Positions 48,140-57,984 of a stretch of DNA of 64,000 nucleotides are shown here, in pieces. Made by a program: the position numbers and the translations under genes. The notes under the pieces are model-generated. The model was not told the origin of the DNA. It searched no databases and was given only the letters and a program-made list of their open reading frames with translations. This DNA comes from Allorhizobium sonneratiae (GTDB lineage Bacteria; Pseudomonadota; Alphaproteobacteria; Rhizobiales; Rhizobiaceae): the NCBI RefSeq assembly GCF_023700755.1, contig NZ_JAMKOJ010000005.1, positions 1-64,000 of the forward strand, in the 5' to 3' direction. The stretch's first letter is position 1, and each line of letters begins with the position of its first letter.

Positions 48140-48500
48140 GACCTATTGGATTACGCTTAAGAATTGTGGATTTTTTGCCCGGCACGGCTTTCACGAGCAG
48201 GAAGAGTTTCTCGGTCAGCGCTTTTTCGTTGATGCTGAACTGCAGGTGCGGTTTTCAACAGCACTCGAAACCGACGAACTCGCTGGAACGGTGGATTACG
48301 GCGCCGTCTTCAACGTCATCGAGGAACTCGTCACCGGCAAACGCCGCTATCTGATCGAGGCGCTGGCGCTGGATATCGCCAAAACGGTCTGTCAGCGGTT
48401 CGAGCCGATTGTGCGGGCCAAGATCACCGTGCGCAAACCCAGCGCGCCGATTACCGGAATGCTGGATTATGTCGAGGTCTCGGTTGAACATGCCTGTTGA
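48132..48500 (+). CDS. folB: dihydroneopterin aldolase
   Basis: A 122-residue enzyme that cleaves dihydroneopterin to hydroxymethyl-dihydropterin. NCGFFARHGFHEQEEFLGQRFFVDAEL (glutamate in HEQEE) and ELAGTVDYGAVFNVIEELV, then YLIEALALDIAKTV (lysine near the active site) are family motifs, with KPSAPITGMLDYVEVSVEH at the end. It overlaps folP at its start and folK at its end, so the three genes are translationally coupled. Confidence 0.95.
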   Translation: MAETYWITLKNCGFFARHGFHEQEEFLGQRFFVDAELQVRFSTALETDELAGTVDYGAVFNVIEELVTGKRRYLIEALALDIAKTVCQRFEPIVRAKITVRKPSAPITGMLDYVEVSVEHAC

Positions 48501-49008
48501 GCCGCAGCCGGCAAAGGTGGCGCTTGGTCTTGGCGGCAATATAGACGATCCGGCCATGTCCATGCGCCATGCCTTGAAGGCGTTGGACAGTCGTGAGGAA
48601 ACGCGCGTGCTGTCCGTTTCGCCGCTCTATCGTACGCCGCCCTGGGGAAAGCTTGATCAGGCCGAGTTCTTCAATGCTTGCGCCTTGATAGAAACCGCGC
48701 TTGCGCCGCAGGATCTGCTGCGCGTCTGTCTCGATCTTGAGCGCGCCATGAAGCGGGTGCGGCTTGAACGCTGGGGACCGAGAACGCTGGATATCGATAT
48801 CCTGCTTTACGACGCCCTGACGATCGATGAGCCGAGCCTGCAAATTCCTCATCCGCGCATGCTGGAACGGGCTTTTGTTCTGCATCCACTGGCCGATATT
48901 GCCGCGGATTGGCGCGTCAAGGACAAAAGGGTCGAGGACTGGCTCAAGCAGGTGGATGATTCTGGCATTACGCTTTGGGATAAAAACAGCGATTGGTGGC
49001 GGGATTGA
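48490..49008 (+). CDS. folK: hydroxymethyldihydropterin pyrophosphokinase
   Basis: A 172-residue enzyme that transfers pyrophosphate from ATP to hydroxymethyl-dihydropterin, making the substrate of FolP. ALGLGGNIDDPAMSMRHAL at the N-terminus, SPLYRTPPWGKLDQAEFFNACALIET, RWGPRTLDIDILLYD (the magnesium-binding DID) and IPHPRMLERAFVLHPLADIA are diagnostic. It starts 11 bases before the end of folB. A terminator follows at 49119. Confidence 0.96.
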   Translation: MPVEPQPAKVALGLGGNIDDPAMSMRHALKALDSREETRVLSVSPLYRTPPWGKLDQAEFFNACALIETALAPQDLLRVCLDLERAMKRVRLERWGPRTLDIDILLYDALTIDEPSLQIPHPRMLERAFVLHPLADIAADWRVKDKRVEDWLKQVDDSGITLWDKNSDWWRD

Positions 49009-49118
49009 ACGCCTGTTGCGGTCGTTTATGATGGACTTGTATCTTAAAGCAATGCCGCGTTTCATTGTCGCGAGAAAAGTATGAAGCGGTTTTCTGTCCC
49101 GAAACGCTCTAAACGACA

Positions 49119-49146
49119 AAACCGAGACCACTGGCCTCGGTTTTTA
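49119..49146 (+). terminator. terminator of folP-folB-folK
   Basis: Stem aaaccgag and ctcggttt with a 9-base loop, followed by TTT. It also separates the folate operon from a converging secreted-protein gene. Confidence 0.8.
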
Positions 49147-49167
49147 TAGTGCGCGCGGTTGAAAGAC

Positions 49168-49722
49168 TTATTTCGTGATCGAGCCGACCATCTCATGATC
49201 AATCTGCGGCTGGCGATCGAGGTGAAGACCGATCACCGGCACCATCTGATCGTCAACCTTGACGGAGATGGTGATATTCATCGCTTTCTCGCCTTCAAGG
49301 CTTGCCACCATGGCGCCATTCAGCTTGGAACGGTTGATGGCCATGACAGCACGACCATCATTGACCTGGCCGGAGATGATGTCGAGACCCTTGCCTTGGG
49401 CGCCATCGAGAAACTGGCCCTTATAGGTGCCGCTTTTCAACGCAATCACGGCATTCATTGGTTGAGAGAAGACGCCAACGCGGCAGGTGCCGCCAAGCTT
49501 AATGCCAGGATCACTGCCCTCGACCGGTTCTCCAGTCAGATTGCAATTGAACTTTGTGCCCTTGTATTTCCCGGCAACAATCTCACCCGGACCGCTCCAT
49601 AAGCCGGCAACCGAATGAAAGAAGATCTTGTCCTTCTGTGCCGCCAGCGCAGGCTGGGCTGACACCAGGGCAATCGAGGCTGCGGCTAGGCTGCCGAGGG
49701 CAAACAGGGGGCGAAGCGACAT
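49168..49722 (-). CDS. exported protein of unknown function
   Basis: A 184-residue protein with a signal peptide (MSLRPLFALGSLAAASIALVSAQPALAA, cleavage after ALA or AQ). The mature part has two cysteines (FNCNLTG and GTCRVGVF) about 24 residues apart and a beta-rich, glycine-rich character (LWSGPGEIVAGKYKGTKF, GTYKGQFLDGAQGKGLDI). AAGGA six bases before the ATG fixes the start; ten upstream codons are open but unneeded. I do not recognise the family; conserved rhizobial proteins of this type are annotated as hypothetical. Confidence 0.7.
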   Translation of the reverse strand: MSLRPLFALGSLAAASIALVSAQPALAAQKDKIFFHSVAGLWSGPGEIVAGKYKGTKFNCNLTGEPVEGSDPGIKLGGTCRVGVFSQPMNAVIALKSGTYKGQFLDGAQGKGLDIISGQVNDGRAVMAINRSKLNGAMVASLEGEKAMNITISVKVDDQMVPVIGLHLDRQPQIDHEMVGSITK

Positions 49723-49981
49723 CGGTTTTCCTTGGATGGTCACAGAAATCATTAAGACTCATTTACCCCCAATATGGTTAATATTCCATTTATTTTGGTC
49801 TGTCTATCTGAGCTGGTTGACGTCGGCAGGTGCCGGTCAAGGCCTGGTTGGGCCGTTACAACATGCTGGGAAAGTTGTATAATTTCTGCAATCGGCAGCG
49901 CGGGAAAGAGTGAATGAAACGACAGGTGCGTTAATTTTAAAATGGCAGGCTGTATCGCTGTCCGTAAAACATTGAAAAGCT

Positions 49982-50251
49982 CTAGGGTCAAAACTCAATC
50001 AGGATGGTTGTTCTGCAAGGCGTATTTTGTGTCTGAGTAGAAGGAAAGGTGCAGGAAATGCTCCCCATTTTCAAACCTTTCCGACGCCCGCAGGCACAAA
50101 ATACGCCTTGCCCGAAGGGTTGAACGGGACGGGCCGCCTGATTGCGAACAATGCTCGACAAGGCCAACCGGCCTTGTCTTGCGCTTGTTCGCTGCCATAC
50201 AATCCCATCCCGTTCAACAGAACACCCATCCTGATTGAGTTTTGACCCTAG
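49982..50251. mobile_element. multi-branched palindromic element with 26-bp terminal inverted repeats (MITE-like)
   Basis: The ends are a perfect 26-bp inverted repeat, beginning ctagggtcaaaactcaatc on the left and its complement on the right (50226-50251). Inside are two further hairpin arms. Arm one has gcaaggcgtattttgtg against cacaaaatacgccttgc (50016-50032 and 50096-50112). Arm two has gttgaacggga...tcccgttcaac around gcgaacaa/ttgttcgc and gacaaggcc/ggccttgtc. There is no coding frame. It looks like a small non-autonomous element or a large structured RNA. Possible target duplication is limited to ct or ag at the edges. Confidence 0.7.
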
Positions 50252-50351
50252 GGCATCATTCCTGAAATCGGGTGAGATTGAAGGTGAAAATGATGCCGCA
50301 GGTTAAGTGTGTTACAGCGAGTTTTGTGCGCCATATTGGACGCACGGCGCT
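50252..50351 (+). repeat. rhizobial palindromic repeat, copy B
   Basis: Same layout as copy A: ggcatcatt...aatgatgcc around gaaatcgggtgagatt, then gttacagcg and a second hairpin gtgcgcc/ggacgcac. It abuts the multi-branched element, so the element may have inserted at its edge. Confidence 0.65.
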
Positions 50352-50780
50352 CTCAGGAATTATAGGTGCCGACAGAATCATGACATGCTGACGATAAAAA
50401 CGGGGCACAAGGCGGTGATCTGTGACCCTTTCAGCGGTCGGATTTTTGAAAATAGACGCTTCGAAAGTTGTCCTGCTGAATAAAATTTTTGTTTTGATAT
50501 ATGAGTTTTTCTATTTTTAAAGCGATATGCTGTATTGAAGCGATCTCTGAATACTGGAATATTATTTTTTATTATTCCAGAAAATATGGATTTTTGAGTG
50601 TTATATTTTTCTAATTGATAGCTGTGTGGGTGGTATTTTCATTTTCGTCATGAGATTGTTATGCTTGCCGCAGATAATACATTCGTCTGAACAGGAAAGC
50701 TTCTGCGATCTGGCGATCAAGGTGTCTCGTGGGCGGACATATGTTGTGAGACTTTTCATCTTTTCATTTCAGCACGAAAA

Positions 50781-50808
50781 AAGGCGGCGAAATTCGCCGC
50801 CTTGTTTT
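50781..50808. terminator. bidirectional terminator after fumC
   Basis: Stem aaggcggcg and cgccgcctt around a 5-base loop, flanked by A-run on the left and T-run on the right. It lies 100 bases past the fumC stop on the minus strand and can end transcripts from both sides. Confidence 0.85.
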
Positions 50809-50906
50809 TTGTCCCGCACCCGGATGTGAGAGCGTTTCCGTGTTTCACGGACATGTTCCAATATCGCCATGCATTTGGTGAACCGCACGGCGATAAGATG
50901 CTCGGT

Positions 50907-52298
50907 TTATTGCGGGCCGATCATCAATTCCGGACGCACGATGGCGTCGAATTCTTCATTGGTCAGATAGCCACCACCAACGGCTTCATCGCGCAGCGTC
51001 GTGCCGTTCTTGTGAGCGGTCTTGGCGATCTTGGCGCAGGTGTCATAGCCCAGCTTGCCGTTCAGCGCTGTGACCAGCATCAGCGAATTTTCGACACCCT
51101 TCTTGATATTGTCCTCGCGCGCTTCGATGCCGACAACGCAATTGTCGGTGAAGGAGACCGCAGCATCGCCGAGCAATTGCACCGATTGCAGGAAATTATA
51201 GGCCATCATCGGATTATAGACGTTGAGCTCGAAATGGCCCTGGCTGCCGGCAAAGGTGATGGCGGCCTGATTGCCGAAGATATGGGCGCAGACCTGTGTC
51301 ATGGCTTCCGACTGGGTCGGGTTGACCTTGCCCGGCATGATGGACGAGCCCGGTTCGTTTTCCGGCAGCGCCAGTTCGCCGAGACCTGCGCGCGGACCGG
51401 AACCGAGGAAGCGGATATCGTTGGCGATCTTGAAGCAGGCAGCGGCAGCGGCATTGATTGCGCCATGGGCAAAGACCATGGCGTCATGGGCGGCCAGCGC
51501 CTCGAACTTGTTGGGCGCAGTGATGAAGGGCAGGCCGGTGATTTTTGCAATTTCTTCCGCCACCTTCTCGGCAAAGCCGACGGGTGCGTTCAGCCCGGTT
51601 CCGACGGCGGTGCCGCCCTGGGCCAGCTCGTAAAGGCCGGGAAGCGTGGCTTCAATTCGCTTGATTGCCGAGGCAACCTGGGCGGTATAGCCGGAAAACT
51701 CCTGGCCCAGCGTCAGCGGAGTGGCGTCCTGGGTATGGGTGCGGCCGATCTTGATGATGTGGGCAAAGGCCTTGGCCTTGGCGTCCAGTGCATCATGCAG
51801 ATGCCTGAGGCCGGGGATCAGGTGATGAGTGACATATTCGGCGGCGGCAATATGCATGGCCGTCGGATAGGTGTCGTTCGACGACTGGCTCATATTGACG
51901 TGATCGTTCGGGTGGATCGGCTTTTTGGAGCCCATCACGCCGCCGAGCATTTCGATGGCCCGGTTGGAGATCACTTCATTGGCGTTCATGTTCGACTGGG
52001 TGCCGGAGCCGGTCTGCCAGACGACGAGCGGAAAATGGTCGTTGAGCTTGCCGTCGATGACTTCCTGCGCCGCCTTGATGATGGCGTCACCCAGAGCCGG
52101 ATCAAGTTTGCCAAGCGCCATATTGGCGCGGGCGGCGGCCTGCTTGACGATGCCGAGCGCGCGCACGACGGGCAGGGGCTGTTTTTCCCAGCCGATTTTA
52201 AAATTACCGAGCGAACGCTGGGCTTGCGCGCCCCAATAGCGGTCGGCGGCGACGTCGATCGGGCCGAACGTATCGGTTTCGGTGCGGGTGGCGGTCAT
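50907..52298 (-). CDS. fumC: class II fumarate hydratase
   Basis: A 463-residue iron-free fumarase that interconverts fumarate and malate in the citric acid cycle. [29 protein letters not shown] at the N-terminus, [78 protein letters not shown] and the signature [16 protein letters not shown] are all present. GGGAG six bases before the ATG sets the start. The terminator at 50781 follows its stop. Confidence 0.97.
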   Translation of the reverse strand: MTATRTETDTFGPIDVAADRYWGAQAQRSLGNFKIGWEKQPLPVVRALGIVKQAAARANMALGKLDPALGDAIIKAAQEVIDGKLNDHFPLVVWQTGSGTQSNMNANEVISNRAIEMLGGVMGSKKPIHPNDHVNMSQSSNDTYPTAMHIAAAEYVTHHLIPGLRHLHDALDAKAKAFAHIIKIGRTHTQDATPLTLGQEFSGYTAQVASAIKRIEATLPGLYELAQGGTAVGTGLNAPVGFAEKVAEEIAKITGLPFITAPNKFEALAAHDAMVFAHGAINAAAAACFKIANDIRFLGSGPRAGLGELALPENEPGSSIMPGKVNPTQSEAMTQVCAHIFGNQAAITFAGSQGHFELNVYNPMMAYNFLQSVQLLGDAAVSFTDNCVVGIEAREDNIKKGVENSLMLVTALNGKLGYDTCAKIAKTAHKNGTTLRDEAVGGGYLTNEEFDAIVRPELMIGPQ

Positions 52299-53149
52299 TG
52301 CTAACTCCCATAATCGGTTGCAAAAGGCGGGGCAGGCCGTTGCTGAAAAAGGATGGCCTTTTCCTTTGTCAGCCTGTCCGGTGTCGCAGAAAATGCGGTT
52401 TGCGGTCAGGCCGGCAGCACGGTCGCTTCAGGCTGACTGTTATAGGCAGGTTTGCATTCTCTGCAATGGTCAAGACCGCCCCCCTTCGGATGTTTGTAAT
52501 TTTGTCGCGCCTTGCATTTCAGATCTGGCAAGTGGCTCTGGTGGTCACATCTTGTCATCGGCGGCCAATATAGAAGGTATGGTTACCAAATCTTAACGCT
52601 TTGGCGGGTTAATCTTAATACTTCGTTGAGAGCCGGAATGCTGCGTCATGTGACGAGCGGGCTCTGTGCTGTTGTAGAACACATTAAAGACGAAACGTGC
52701 ATGAAGGCGGTCAAACAGAAAGGCTGCAATGCACCTTGTGTCACGCAAAATTGCGTGCGCATTTCGAGCCGGATACATATTGCTGGTTGTCCAGTCTATG
52801 CCAGTCCGGATAAGATTGGATGAGCGGGATGATCTATCGACAAGCAACGCTGCTTTCAGGACTGTCCGCATTCCAGCGACGAGCAATTTGTAAAACGCAT
52901 AAACAGCGCTGCCGCCCGAAAAACGGCTGCCTGTGCCTCCTTGAAGCCGACCCGGTTCAAGGAATTATGCAGCAAGGCAAGAGAAAACTTTTCAAGAATC
53001 ACGTTATCGGCTAGGGAAACGCCAAATGCCGGTGATGTTGTCATAATATGGAAAGCCGTGATGCCGGACGCACGACAGGAAAACGTGAATGTAACCTGAA
53101 GGCATCCTCACGGTTTTGACGCAATTGGCTGCAACAGCCATCGCCATCC
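52299..53149. other. gap between fumC and the L,D-transpeptidase gene
   Basis: About 850 bases with no supportable gene. It contains repeat copy E at 52939-52973 and several short imperfect hairpins near 52630-52680. The divergent promoters of fumC and the transpeptidase gene should be here, but I cannot place them with confidence. Confidence 0.45.
52939..52973 (-). repeat. rhizobial palindromic repeat, copy E (partial)
   Basis: ccttgaa-gccgacccgg-ttcaagg followed by aattatgcag matches the stem of the A and C copies. The other half is less clear, so it is a degenerate or partial copy. Confidence 0.5.
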
Positions 53150-55039
53150 ATGCGCCGGAAGATACTAGATTGGGGTAGAAACTTGCAGAAACCTACGTTC
53201 CAAGGGGCGATCCTCGCCGCCCTTCTGACCACCACGGCCAGCTTTGCCGCTTCGGCCACACCAGCCCATGCGATCACGCTTCTGGAGTTTCTGCGCGGCG
53301 GGCCGGGTAATTCACCGTCTCACAAAAATGAGGTGCCGCCACCGGAAAACATTCCGGCCTCGCAACTGGCCGATCCGGAGCCGCTACCGAAGGTTGCATC
53401 CCCCCGCTATTATACTTACAAGCCGGATTCGGAACGCGCCATTGCCGTAAAAGCGCCGGACACGCCAATTCTGGCGTTTGGCGATGCTCGCGACGCCGCT
53501 GAAAACCGCCTTGCCATGTCCAAGGTCAAGGTCGAGGCCACCGATGATGTCGCCAAGGCTGTCGAGCAATATTACAACAATAAGGGTGCGCTGATCTGGG
53601 TGAACGATTCCGGTATCACCGATCAGGCGAAAAGCGCTATGGCGGCTCTGGCCAGTGCCGATACTGTCGGGCTTGAGCCTGCCGATTATGCCGTAACCGT
53701 GCCGCAAGGTCTCGACACCATGGACAGCGACGCCAAGCGTCAGGCACTGATGGCGTTCGAGCTGTCGTTGTCGGCCAAGGTGTTGACCTATGTGCAGGAT
53801 ACGGTGCGCGGTCGCCTCGATCCCAACCGTATTTCTGGTTATTACGATTTCAAGCGCAAGGTGGTCGATCTCGCCCCCGTTCTCGATATCGTTCGCATGA
53901 GCCCCGATGTCGAGGCCTATCTGCGCAGTCGCGATCCGTCCAATCCGCAGTTCGTAGCGTTGAAAAACGAGCTCGCGCGCCTGATGGCCGAGGACAAGCA
54001 GCAGCAGGCCGATGTGGTCAAGGTGCCGGAAAACACATTCATTCGGCCGGGTCAGACCAGCCCTGATCTGCCCAGCGTGATTGCTGCGATCAAGGCCTAT
54101 TCCAGCGATTCCCTGAAGGTGGATCACGTTCAGGCGCTGACAGGCTATTCCGGCGACCAGACTTATTCACCCGATCTTGTCCAACTGGTCTCGGATTATC
54201 AGAAGGAAAAGGGATTGAAGCCGGATGGCGTGATCGGCCCGGCAACGATCCGCACGATGACCGGTCATTCGGATGCAGAGAAGATCCAGAAGGTCATTGT
54301 GGCCATGGAAGAGCTGCGCTGGTTGCCGGCTAATCTTGGCCCGCGTTACGTGCTGATCAATGCTGCTGCATTCCACGCCTACTATTATGATGACAGTCAG
54401 CAGAAACTGGCGATGAAAGTGGTTGTCGGCGCGCCCCAGCACCAGACTTACTTCTTCCAGAACATGATCCAGACTGTGGAGTTCAATCCTTACTGGGGTG
54501 TGCCGCGCTCGATCATCGTCAATGAATTCCTGCCGAAGCTGCGCCGTGACCCGAGCTATCTCGACAAGCAGGGCTATCAGGTCAGCTATCACGGTCGCCG
54601 CGTGTCGTCAGCCTCGCTCAACTGGAACACAAATCCGGATGTCGATGTGCGTCAGCCGCCCGGCAGTGACAATGCTCTCGGTGATCTGAAGATTCTCTTC
54701 CCCAATTCTCATGCGATCTACATGCATGACACCCCGGCGAAGAGCTTCTTCAAGCGTGACATGCGCGCGCTCAGCCATGGCTGCGTTCGGCTTTCCGAAC
54801 CGCGCGTTATGGCGGCGGCGGTCATGAACACATCCGTGGACGATATCAATCAGGAGATCGCCACGGGGCAGAACCGCGCTGTGCAGGTGCCGCAGAAGTT
54901 CCCGGTCTATATCGCCTATTTTACCGCCTGGCCGGATAAGGACGGCGTCGTGCAATATTACAACGACATTTACGGTCGTGATGATGCAACAACCAAGGCG
55001 TTTATCGCGACGTCCACGGCACGCGGCGCGCATATCTAG
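53150..55039 (+). CDS. L,D-transpeptidase (YcbB-like)
   Basis: A 629-residue exported enzyme that forms 3-3 crosslinks in peptidoglycan. The N-terminus (residues ~18-42, FQGAILAALLTTTASFAASATPAHA) is a signal sequence. An N-terminal scaffold domain follows (VEQYYNNKGALIWVNDSG), then a peptidoglycan-binding domain (YSPDLVQLVSDYQKEKGLKPDGVIGPATIRTM). The YkuD catalytic domain has IYMHDTPAKSFFKRDMRALSHGCVRLSEP with catalytic C545. Such enzymes are the main crosslinkers in polar-growing rhizobia. The start could lie a few codons later, as the ribosome site is weak. Confidence 0.93.
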   Translation: MRRKILDWGRNLQKPTFQGAILAALLTTTASFAASATPAHAITLLEFLRGGPGNSPSHKNEVPPPENIPASQLADPEPLPKVASPRYYTYKPDSERAIAVKAPDTPILAFGDARDAAENRLAMSKVKVEATDDVAKAVEQYYNNKGALIWVNDSGITDQAKSAMAALASADTVGLEPADYAVTVPQGLDTMDSDAKRQALMAFELSLSAKVLTYVQDTVRGRLDPNRISGYYDFKRKVVDLAPVLDIVRMSPDVEAYLRSRDPSNPQFVALKNELARLMAEDKQQQADVVKVPENTFIRPGQTSPDLPSVIAAIKAYSSDSLKVDHVQALTGYSGDQTYSPDLVQLVSDYQKEKGLKPDGVIGPATIRTMTGHSDAEKIQKVIVAMEELRWLPANLGPRYVLINAAAFHAYYYDDSQQKLAMKVVVGAPQHQTYFFQNMIQTVEFNPYWGVPRSIIVNEFLPKLRRDPSYLDKQGYQVSYHGRRVSSASLNWNTNPDVDVRQPPGSDNALGDLKILFPNSHAIYMHDTPAKSFFKRDMRALSHGCVRLSEPRVMAAAVMNTSVDDINQEIATGQNRAVQVPQKFPVYIAYFTAWPDKDGVVQYYNDIYGRDDATTKAFIATSTARGAHI

Positions 55040-55040
55040 A

Positions 55041-55083
55041 GCATAATCCGACCGGAGTGAAACGAGGGTCGATAAGATTATGC
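55041..55083 (+). repeat. rhizobial palindromic repeat, copy D (related)
   Basis: gcataatc...gattatgc encloses cgaccggagtgaaacgagggtcg. The ends are like those of copies A and C, but the inside differs. It is placed directly after the transpeptidase stop and may act in 3' processing. Confidence 0.55.
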
Positions 55084-55157
55084 ATAAAAAAAGAAACCCT
55101 TAGAACGTCCATCTGATTCATTCAGATTGAGTTGCGCTCCAAGATTTTAAATTTGTA

Positions 55158-55190
55158 GCCGGCCCGAAAGGTAACGCCTTTCGGGCCGGC
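55158..55190. terminator. terminator between transpeptidase and cytochrome genes
   Basis: A perfect 14-bp stem gccggcccgaaagg and its complement around a 5-base loop. Weak T tracts flank both sides, so it can serve the converging genes. Confidence 0.8.
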
Positions 55191-55196
55191 TTCTGT

Positions 55197-55754
55197 TTAT
55201 TGCGAGGGTGAAGCCGGCGCTGGCATGTTGTTCTGCGCGTCTTTTACCAGCGTTGCATAGTCTGCGGCGGAAATGCCCTTGTCCTTGTGGAGGAATGCGG
55301 CAATAGACCAGAGTGTATCGTCGCTGAAGCTTTTGCCGAAAGCTGGCATACCCGTCATCTTGATCCCGTATTTGGCGACATAATAAACCTGATTGGGATG
55401 GTTTTTACGTGTGGCCTTGAGCAGGTTCGGCGCGTCTGGATAAATGCCCTTTCCGATCGGATCGAGCGCCATACCCGGCGCGCCGTGACAGATGGCGCAA
55501 TGCTGCTGGTACAGTCCGGCTCCGGTTGACACTCTTTCTGCCGTTTCCAGATTGTCGGGAATGGCGATATCTTTTGTTCTGCTTTCCATGGAAGACTGAT
55601 AGGTCTGGTGAAGCGCCCAGGTCACAATCGGATAGTGCGGGCTTGTTGCTCGATAATCGAACAGGCCGGAATAAATAAAACCGATGGTTCCTGCTCCGCC
55701 CAGGGCGCAAAGCCCGACAATGGCACAAACGCCGGTCAATATTGGTCTTTTCAT
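55197..55754 (-). CDS. monohaem cytochrome c, membrane-anchored or secreted
   Basis: A 185-residue protein. The N-terminus (ILTGVCAIVGLCALGGAGTIGFIYSG) is a signal anchor or signal peptide. The haem motif is C86-A-I-C89-H90, and the distal ligand methionine lies in KMTGMPAFGKSF. This is a class I cytochrome c of the periplasm, probably an electron carrier or a subunit next to an oxidase or dehydrogenase whose genes are not here. The proline-rich C-terminus (NNMPAPASPSQ) is variable. It is a single-gene unit. Confidence 0.9.
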   Translation of the reverse strand: MKRPILTGVCAIVGLCALGGAGTIGFIYSGLFDYRATSPHYPIVTWALHQTYQSSMESRTKDIAIPDNLETAERVSTGAGLYQQHCAICHGAPGMALDPIGKGIYPDAPNLLKATRKNHPNQVYYVAKYGIKMTGMPAFGKSFSDDTLWSIAAFLHKDKGISAADYATLVKDAQNNMPAPASPSQ

Positions 55755-56214
55755 GATCGATCTCCTGATCTGGCAGGTGCGATCCGGCTGCGGATTTAGG
55801 TCCTGCTGAAAAACGGTGAAGGCCTTTCAAGCTCTGCGAAACAGAAGATGCAGTCGGCTGGAAGGGTTCTCAGGAGGTGATCCTAGAAAATTACGGGTCT
55901 GACTTGATGATTCAAATCAAGTGGTGTGGACGTACACGTCACTGTTGCGAAGCACTGCATACACATTTTCGTGAGGTCTGATTCCGTGTGATGAAAAGCC
56001 CTCAGGCTTAACAGCACCGTGCGTTTTATCAAACATACATAAGATGCTGTAACGCTCTAAATCTACTGCATAATTTTCTCCTCAAACCGATTCCGGTTCA
56101 AGGGATTATGCAGTAGGCTTTGAGTGCTGCCGCATGATGTGGTGCAGACGGAAATTCACGCCTTTTCCTTGAATCATGCTGCCAATTGTCACCGATTCTT
56201 GTGGCGGTTTGTCC
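55755..56214. other. cytochrome to gph intergenic region
   Basis: About 460 bases. It holds repeat copy C (56011-56115) and, at 55872-55883, aggaggtgatcc, the exact complement of the 16S rRNA 3' end. No gene of the usual length is present. Confidence 0.5.
56011..56115 (-). repeat. rhizobial palindromic repeat, copy C
   Basis: On the minus strand it follows the order of copy A: an 11-bp perfect palindrome tactgcataat/attatgcagta with an inner AACCG/CGGTT, then a second hairpin bounded by acagca/tgctgt. It is in the reverse orientation to A. Confidence 0.65.
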
Positions 56215-56889
56215 TTACCGATTGAGCAGACGTTTGACGATTTCAACGGTCAATTCATCGAAGTGAGAGATGACATGGGAGGGAGAAAGCGTTTCGACCG
56301 CCACATCCGAATAGCCAAAGGGAACGGCAATCGATGGGATTCCGGCATTCTGCGCCACAAGAATGTCGTTGCGGCTATCGCCGATCATCAAGGCCTGTTG
56401 TGGGTCTCCACCGGCTTTTTCAATGGTACCCAGCAGGTGGCGGGCATCCGGCTTGCGCACTTCAAACGTATCGCCGCCGGTGATCGCATCAAAATAGGCG
56501 GTCAGGTCAAGACCATCAAGCAGCGGTCGGGCCAGACCTTCCAGCTTGTTGGTACAGACGCAAAGAGAATAGCCGGCGGCCTTCAGCCGGTCGAGGGCTG
56601 CGATGAGGCCGGGATAAGGCCTGCTCTTGCCGGGCATATTGGCTTGATAATGGGCTATGAAGCGCTCAAGCAGCGGCTCGATATCCGTCTCCTCGAGCGG
56701 CTTTTGCCGAAAGGCAAAGGCGCGGGCAATCATCGCTCTTGCCCCATGGCCGACGAGATGGCTCACATCGTCAAGACCGACAGGTTCGAGATCGGCTGCG
56801 GCAATGGTATGGTTCAGGCTGTCGATGAGATCGGCTGCGGTGTCGATCAGGGTGCCGTCGAGGTCGAAGACGATGGCTGGCTTGGTCAA
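56215..56889 (-). CDS. gph: phosphoglycolate phosphatase
   Basis: A 224-residue HAD hydrolase that removes phosphate from 2-phosphoglycolate formed by Rubisco or DNA repair. Motif I is AIVFDLDGTLIDTAADL, with CVCTNKLEG as motif II, KPDARHL as motif III and MIGDSRNDILVAQNAGI as motif IV. Homologues start near this point. GGGAG nine bases before TTG supports a TTG start; an ATG 17 codons upstream has no ribosome site. rpiA is divergently oriented about 290 bases away. Confidence 0.9.
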   Translation of the reverse strand: MTKPAIVFDLDGTLIDTAADLIDSLNHTIAAADLEPVGLDDVSHLVGHGARAMIARAFAFRQKPLEETDIEPLLERFIAHYQANMPGKSRPYPGLIAALDRLKAAGYSLCVCTNKLEGLARPLLDGLDLTAYFDAITGGDTFEVRKPDARHLLGTIEKAGGDPQQALMIGDSRNDILVAQNAGIPSIAVPFGYSDVAVETLSPSHVISHFDELTVEIVKRLLNR

Positions 56890-57181
56890 GACTGGATGCT
56901 CCCGGCAATGAAGAGAGAAAGCCTGCCGCCGTAAATCCATGCGTGGCGACAGGCTTCGGGTTCAGATCGCTTTGAGGCCTAAGCCCTCACGGCAAAAAAG
57001 GCAATGAAAAGGGGCTTTCGTTTGGCTTGAGAGACGTGTAAACAGCAGCCACATCATCAGATAGTCCGCTTGGGTTTGCTCATGAAAGGATCGTCTGATC
57101 ATCTTGTATGTGCAGGATTTCAGTTCGCAAACCGGTTGCCGCTCATCGCACAGCCTGCTTGCCAGGGAGTTTAGGACGCGC

Positions 57182-57877
57182 ATGGACCTTCGTCAGATGA
57201 AGATCAGGGCGGCGGAAAAAGCCTTGTCCTATGTCGAAAACGGTATGCGCCTTGGTATTGGCACCGGTTCGACGGCGGAGGAATTTGTCCGTCTTCTGGC
57301 AGACAGGGTTTCTGCCGGGCTGACAGTTCGCGGCGTGCCGACCTCGGAACGCACCGCACGGCTCTGCTCGGAACTGGGTGTGCCGCTGGCGACACTGGAC
57401 GAGCTTCCGGAACTGGATCTTACCATCGATGGCGCCGATGAACTGGATGGCGCGCTGAGCCTGATCAAAGGTGGTGGCGGGGCTTTGCTCCGGGAAAAAA
57501 TCGTTGCCGCCGCATCAAGCCGTATGATCGTTATTGCCGATGAAACCAAGGTGGTCGAGACGCTGGGCGCCTATCCGCTGCCCATCGAGGTCAATCCCTT
57601 CGGCTCCGTTGCGACGAGAATTGCGATTGAAAAGGCAGCGTCCCGGCTTGGCCTGACGGGCTCGATGGCGTTTCGCCAGAAAGAGGGCGCATTGTTCATC
57701 ACCGATGGCGGCCATTATATCCTCGATGCTTCTTTTGGCCGCATTCCTGATGCAGAGGCCCTTTCAGATGCATTGTTTGCCATACCCGGCGTTGTCGAAC
57801 ATGGCCTGTTCCTCGGTCTTGCAAAACTCGCCATCGTGGCGGGGCCTGTTGAGGCGCGAGTGATTGAACCGAAATGA
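57182..57877 (+). CDS. rpiA: ribose-5-phosphate isomerase A
   Basis: A 231-residue enzyme that interconverts ribose 5-phosphate and ribulose 5-phosphate in the pentose phosphate pathway. [19 protein letters not shown] (phosphate loop), [30 protein letters not shown] (D-G-A-D-E and K-G-G-G-G), and [14 protein letters not shown] segments are diagnostic. A frame upstream to 57104 lacks coding signal; MDLRQMK is the likely start. A DUF2059 gene follows in the same direction after about 107 bases. Confidence 0.96.
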   Translation: MDLRQMKIRAAEKALSYVENGMRLGIGTGSTAEEFVRLLADRVSAGLTVRGVPTSERTARLCSELGVPLATLDELPELDLTIDGADELDGALSLIKGGGGALLREKIVAAASSRMIVIADETKVVETLGAYPLPIEVNPFGSVATRIAIEKAASRLGLTGSMAFRQKEGALFITDGGHYILDASFGRIPDAEALSDALFAIPGVVEHGLFLGLAKLAIVAGPVEARVIEPK

Positions 57878-57984
57878 ATGTCAGGACACACCGCAAGAGC
57901 GGTGGTGTTCGTCAGACGAAATGACAATCGAGCGGCGGTTAAGGACGAGACCATGCCGTGGACGAAAAACAGGAGCTATAATTC

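Larger units (their letters stand above)
49723..50906. other. repeat-rich gap between the secreted-protein gene and fumC
   Basis: About 1180 bases without a supportable gene. From left to right it holds the upstream region of the secreted protein, the multi-branched element (49982-50251), repeat copy B (50252-50351), an AT-rich stretch around 50460-50640, and the bidirectional terminator at 50781. This is the densest non-coding structure in the window. Confidence 0.6.
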
